Origin: Ferroplasmaceae archaeon UBA567
GTDB lineage: Archaea > Thermoplasmatota > Thermoplasmata > Thermoplasmatales > Thermoplasmataceae
DNA: 48,271 nt
Direction of reading: 5' to 3'
Assembly: GCA_002505185.1 (NCBI GenBank)
Contig: DAUP01000074.1
Span: forward strand, 1-48,271
The notes beneath the pieces were generated by a model that searched no databases, was not told the DNA's origin, and was given only the letters and a program-made list of their open reading frames with translations. Of this stretch, positions 44,943 through 48,271 are shown piece after piece (the stretch's first letter is position 1; each line of letters begins with the position of its first letter). Made by a program: the position numbers and the translations under genes.

Positions 44943-46100
44943 ATGAATTTCTCATTCAGTGATGAACAGGAACTTTTAAGGAAAAATACTGCGAGATTTT
45001 TGGAAAAGAATTTAAAACCCTACGTCAGGGATATAGATGCAAAGGGAGAAATACCGGCCGAATTCTTCAGGAATGCAGGTGAAAACGGTATTATATCTCC
45101 TCTAATAAAGCAAAAATATGGAGGGCCCAGCCTGTCATTTATGGATTCCGTGATTATATCCGAGGAAATAGCTAAAGTGGATACCAGTATGGCAACATCT
45201 GTCTATTATCTGCTTAACACTTCATGGGCATATGTGCTCCAGAAATACGGTAAGCAGGAACTGAAAGATAAACTTCTACCTGAAATAGCCAGTGGAAACC
45301 AGTTTATAGGAATTGCATCAACAGAACCATCAGGTGGCAGTGATGTGGCCAATATTACAACCTCTGGAACAGTAAATAATGGGAAGGTCATTATTAACGG
45401 GGAAAAAATGTACATAAGTGGGGCACTGGAAGCAAAAAACAATGGAGGAGGCCATCTTACTCTTGTCAAAACGGACAAGGAAAAGGGGCACAGGGGCATA
45501 ACAATGGTATATGTACCTGCCAGTGCAAAGGGAATTGAAATTACAAAACTTGAGAATATGGGAAGGATGGGCATATCAACAGCAGGGATAAAGTATAACA
45601 ACGTTGAGGTGCCGGAGGAAAATATTATAGGAGAAATCAATGAGGGTTTTTACTATTCCATGGACGGCTTCAATCATGCCAGGATCATGGTGGCTGCGGC
45701 ATGCAACGGATTATCGGAAAAAATGCTTGAAGAGGGATTGGAATATATAAAGGAAAGAAAAGCTTTTGGAAAGCCACTCAGTGATTTTCAGGCTATTTCA
45801 TTCGAGGCAGCGGATTTAAAGACGGAAATAGAGATGGCTTCCCTGCTGAATTACAAGGCAGCATATCTTGCCGACGTTGATGATCCTGAATTCTATATAT
45901 ACAGTTCCATGTCAAAGCTGAAATCGCCACAGATTGCCATGGATACTGTAAAAAAAGTAATGATGTGGTTTGGTGCCTACGGCTATACAAAGGATTCTGG
46001 CATAGAAATGAGTGCAAGAGGAATCTTTTCCTATCTTGTTGGTGCTGAGGGTGCACTGAATATAATGAAAATGATAATAGCAAAGGCAATATTGAAGTAA
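44943..46100 (+). CDS. Acyl-CoA dehydrogenase
   Basis: A 385-residue FAD enzyme oxidising acyl-CoA to enoyl-CoA. The N-terminal FSDEQELLRKNTARF, the FAD-binding ASTEPSGGSD and the helical KERKAFGKPLSDFQAI are standard signatures. The catalytic glutamate at the YEGT position is kept as Glu369 in GAEGALNIMK. Electrons would pass to ETF and then to FixC/FixX, which are also encoded here. Chain-length specificity is not readable. Confidence 0.93.
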   Translation: MNFSFSDEQELLRKNTARFLEKNLKPYVRDIDAKGEIPAEFFRNAGENGIISPLIKQKYGGPSLSFMDSVIISEEIAKVDTSMATSVYYLLNTSWAYVLQKYGKQELKDKLLPEIASGNQFIGIASTEPSGGSDVANITTSGTVNNGKVIINGEKMYISGALEAKNNGGGHLTLVKTDKEKGHRGITMVYVPASAKGIEITKLENMGRMGISTAGIKYNNVEVPEENIIGEINEGFYYSMDGFNHARIMVAAACNGLSEKMLEEGLEYIKERKAFGKPLSDFQAISFEAADLKTEIEMASLLNYKAAYLADVDDPEFYIYSSMSKLKSPQIAMDTVKKVMMWFGAYGYTKDSGIEMSARGIFSYLVGAEGALNIMKMIIAKAILK

Positions 46101-46462
46101 CTACTCATGAATTAAACCTGTTGCATTATTAAATGTAGAAAACAACTGGCACACAAAAGCACCGTTAACATTCTTTATTTTTTCCGGTAAATTATAAAAA
46201 TATATGAGGGCAAATATTTTATGGATTCGCCAATGTTTTCCACGAAAAAGTATGGCACTGTATTTCCGTGGAATACCGGAGCTTTTCTGTCTCATGGGTG
46301 CAACCTTATATTTACAAAATTCATATTATATAAAACAAAATAATCGCTTTAATCGCTTTTGAATACAGGTTCTCCAAAAATAGTATTGTAATATTCGGAA
46401 GTCTTTGCCATGTCCTCAACAAAAAATGCAACGTCCTTTAATCCCTTAAACATAGTTTTCAT
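46101..46462 (-). pseudogene. Broken VOC (glyoxalase-fold) family gene
   Basis: The minus strand reads MKTMFKGLKDVAFFVEDMAK and continues as a normal VOC N-terminus to FKSD, then meets a TAA. The same frame goes on past it (YFVLYNMNFVNIRLHP), meets a TGA, and continues with VPYFFVENIGESIKYL. A frame shift leads into a VOC-like C-terminus ending NNATGLIHE at 46101-46103. The TAA lies in a 9-bp tandem duplication (46342-46359), and removing one copy restores the frame there. Total length is about 120 codons, the usual size of a single VOC domain. It directly abuts the acyl-CoA dehydrogenase gene. Confidence 0.7.
46342..46359 (+). repeat. 9-bp tandem duplication inside the VOC pseudogene
   Basis: AATCGCTTT occurs twice in a row. 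On the coding (minus) strand this reads as a repeat of AAAGCGATT and creates the first in-frame stop. Confidence 0.85.
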
Positions 46463-46548
46463 TCCATTCTATAGTTCCATTTTATTTACATTTTATAAAA
46501 TTTTTGTTTGAACGATTATTATTATATCTGTATGTAATATATTAAACC

Positions 46549-47382
46549 ATGTTTGAAGAGAATTTTCTTAATGGTAAAAATATAATAGTTACCGGCGGCG
46601 GAACTGGCCTTGGAAAACAGATGACTGAAACTTTCCTGAAACTGGGAGCCACCGTATCCATAATAAGCAGAAATGAAGAACATCTCAATGCTGCCAAGGA
46701 ATATTTTAGGGAACTTGGATATAATATTGAAGCTGAGAAATGCGATATCAAGAATCCAGATGAGATAAAAAATGCAGTGGATGCAATAGAAAACAGAACT
46801 GGAAAAATAAATGTTTTAATTAATAATGCAGCAGGCAATTTTATTAGCAGAACAGAAGATCTGTCACCTAAAGCGTTTGATACGGTAATAGGAATAGTTC
46901 TCAATGGCACTGCCTACGCCTCCCTCGAAATGGGAAAGAGGTGGATTGCCAGTTCCATAAAAGGGACAATACTGAGCATAGTTGCAACATATGCACGTAC
47001 CGGGTCGGGGTATGTTGTTCCATCAGCCATATCCAAGGCTGGCGTTCTGGCTCTCACGAGATCACTGGCGGCAGAATGGGGTCATAGAGGTATAAGGACG
47101 GTGGCAATAGCTCCCGGGGCATTCAAAACTGAGGGGGCATGGTCAAGGCTTCTTCCCGGTGATGAATATGAAAAAGCCATAATTGCAGGTAATCCGGAGA
47201 GAAGGCTTGGCACAAAAGAAGAATTAGCAAACATAGCAGCATTCCTTATTTCTGATATGGCCTCATATATCAACGGGGAAGTTGTCACCGCAGATGGTGG
47301 GCAATCACTATATGGTTCTAGCATGTTCAATATGATGGAAAACCTGCCGGATGAAATATGGAAGATGATGCGCCAGAGATAA
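46549..47382 (+). CDS. Short-chain dehydrogenase, 2,4-dienoyl-CoA reductase-like
   Basis: A 277-residue SDR oxidoreductase. The NAD(P) motif is TGGGTGLGKQM, followed by NNAAGNFISRTEDLSPKAF. The segment GYVVPSAISKAGVLALTRSLAAEWGHRGIR and the later TEGAWSRLLPGD match the peroxisomal or mitochondrial-type 2,4-dienoyl-CoA reductase group rather than classical YxxxK SDRs. This suits breakdown of unsaturated acyl-CoA next to acyl-CoA dehydrogenase. The same fold also serves trans-2-enoyl-CoA reductases, so the exact step is inference. Confidence 0.87.
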   Translation: MFEENFLNGKNIIVTGGGTGLGKQMTETFLKLGATVSIISRNEEHLNAAKEYFRELGYNIEAEKCDIKNPDEIKNAVDAIENRTGKINVLINNAAGNFISRTEDLSPKAFDTVIGIVLNGTAYASLEMGKRWIASSIKGTILSIVATYARTGSGYVVPSAISKAGVLALTRSLAAEWGHRGIRTVAIAPGAFKTEGAWSRLLPGDEYEKAIIAGNPERRLGTKEELANIAAFLISDMASYINGEVVTADGGQSLYGSSMFNMMENLPDEIWKMMRQR

Positions 47383-47780
47383 ATCCTGCATTGAAAAAAT
47401 ATTCCATGTCTATATCAACCCCTCAAGCTAATGCAATGATCTTGTTTCTGCCTTTTTCCTGAGGTAAAGCACTGCGATACTATTGGCTGATCTCCCCTTG
47501 CCAGTGGAATTATGCAATTCTTTATTCCTTTCGGGCAACACTCCAAAGCCTGATTTCAACCCATATTAACCCTATTGACCTTCAGGAGGGTACCTTGCCA
47601 TTTCAGGTATGGGTTTAATATGGAATTATACTTGATAGTTGCTGTTAAATATTTCTATAGTGTTTCATCCACTATCCTGCAGGAGTCTTTATTCCTATAA
47701 TTTTAAGATGAATAATTTCAGCATGTCGCAATACTTCAATATAAAGGAAGGTTTAAATAGTCTGATTGGGATAGATACGT
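47383..47780. other. Gene-free interval before the small membrane protein
   Basis: No intact gene is seen. On the minus strand, pieces such as RIVDET (around 47665-47680) and VLYLRKKAETRSLH (around 47430-47475) read like decayed protein in different frames. The stretch GTTTCATCCACTATCC at 47662-47677 closely matches GTTTCATCCACTAATCC at 5222-5238. The right end holds the TATA box (GTTTAAATAG, about 47750-47760) of the next gene. Confidence 0.35.
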
Positions 47781-48146
47781 ATGGCTTCTAATGCTAGGGT
47801 AAGGTATCTTATCACGACTTTCGGTTCTATTATTACTATACTTTCAGGAATTATAGTATTGCTGGTTCTCTTTATTTCCGGTGTTGCGGGTGCAGCACAG
47901 CTTGTTTTCTTCCATCCAGGTGGGCTGATAATTATAGGCGGTGCAATAGTTCTTGCTATTGTTCCAATAATATGGATAATACTTGCCTACATCATATATT
48001 CTATGGCACATGAAAACAGAAGAACGGATAAAGTTGTTAACGGTGTTGTAATTATAATACTGGGTTTCATAATACTTATGATGGGAGGAGGATTCGTCAT
48101 AGGCCCAGTTCTTGATATTATAGGCGGCTTTTTATTGATTTTATAA
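47781..48146 (+). CDS. Unknown small membrane protein, 121 residues
   Basis: Three long hydrophobic helices are seen (about 12-36, 46-75 and 86-120, the last possibly split by a GGGF turn). A short polar loop MAHENRRTDKVVNG lies between the second and third. The small N-terminus MASNARVRYL is positive, so the N-terminus is probably cytosolic. A TATA box about 26 nt upstream supports a leaderless start. No family is recognised; a DUF-type integral membrane protein is likely. Confidence 0.75.
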   Translation: MASNARVRYLITTFGSIITILSGIIVLLVLFISGVAGAAQLVFFHPGGLIIIGGAIVLAIVPIIWIILAYIIYSMAHENRRTDKVVNGVVIIILGFIILMMGGGFVIGPVLDIIGGFLLIL

Positions 48147-48253
48147 ATTTCTAATCCGCCGGTATAATAATGCCGGAAAAATATTCTCTGGTGTGTATTT
48201 ATTTCCGGAAATGCCTTAAATATGCTTAAATAGTGATAATTATTAGCAGGGTA

Positions 48254-48271
48254 ATGGATAGCATATTTAAA
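48254..48271 (+). CDS. Possible start of a further gene, cut by window edge
   Basis: ATG at 48254 opens MDSIFK to the window end. CTTAAATAG about 25 nt upstream could be a TATA box, in the pattern of leaderless genes here. Only six codons are visible, so this is tentative. Confidence 0.3.

Noticed and set aside
44943..46100. Loss of the catalytic glutamate in acyl-CoA dehydrogenase
   Set aside because: First thought to be Asn, but aligning GAEGALNIMK with YEGTxxIQR puts Glu369 at the catalytic position.

Overview
The window is AT-rich archaeal chromosome, most likely from an acidophilic Thermoplasmatales member (Ferroplasma or Acidiplasma-like). It carries archaeal information-processing genes: ribosomal stalk proteins L11, L1, P0 and L12, EF-1alpha, EF-2, S10, L44e, S27e, aIF2-alpha, Nop10, RNA polymerase subunit L, Trm-G10, Dph2, and archaeal AlaRS and IleRS. 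Many first genes look leaderless, with a TATA box about 24-28 nt before the ATG. Inner operon genes carry GGTGA-type ribosome binding sites. The genus-level guess is inference; the archaeal assignment is firm.

Layout. 1-2.3 kb: an uncharacterised gene cut by the left edge, a PUA-domain protein, and a single-cysteine Bcp peroxiredoxin. 2.3-4.9 kb (minus): the L11-L1-P0-L12 operon, followed by an unlisted 59-residue two-helix membrane protein. 5.4-7.8 kb: a ComB-like gene facing a DUF373-mptE pair. 8.3-13 kb: a metallo-beta-lactamase-fold hydrolase, a ferredoxin-NADP reductase, dph2, a tRNA methylthiotransferase and an Lrp-type regulator. 13-20.4 kb: an aspartase/fumarase, an isocitrate-dehydrogenase-like protein with altered active-site residues, a site-2-protease homologue without its catalytic histidines, and alaS. 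20.5-24.6 kb: dCMP deaminase, an hsp20-regulator pair with a perfect inverted repeat at its promoter, OsmC, a threonine-synthase-like enzyme and a GNAT acetyltransferase.

24.9-28.8 kb (minus): the tuf-rps10-fusA operon. 29-33.8 kb: rpoL, trmG10, ileS and an unknown basic 105-residue protein. 33.9-36.7 kb: the rpl44e-rps27e-aIF2alpha-nop10-PAC2 cluster, where nop10 is a 59-residue gene, then an unknown gene. 36.8-38.3 kb: fixC-fixX, for electron transfer to quinone. 38.4-40.4 kb: a RecB/Cas4-like nuclease with two cysteine clusters, next to a phosphoribosyltransferase. 40.6-43.5 kb: nickel CO dehydrogenase cooS with cooC. 43.6-48.2 kb: an MFS transporter, acyl-CoA dehydrogenase, a broken VOC-family pseudogene, a dienoyl-CoA-reductase-like SDR and a small membrane protein.

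How the genes connect. Acyl-CoA dehydrogenase, the SDR reductase and FixCX suggest fatty-acid or CoA-ester oxidation feeding quinone. CooS-CooC adds a CO/CO2 redox reaction. Dph2 is encoded about 14 kb from its only known target, EF-2. No tRNA, rRNA, CRISPR array or intact insertion sequence was seen by eye. The several 400-base gene-free stretches hold decayed sequence, including a likely IS200/IS605 transposase remnant. No clear new multi-gene defence system is present. The most unusual items are the inactive protease homologue coupled to alaS, the hsp20 operator, the double-cysteine-cluster nuclease and the freshly broken VOC gene.
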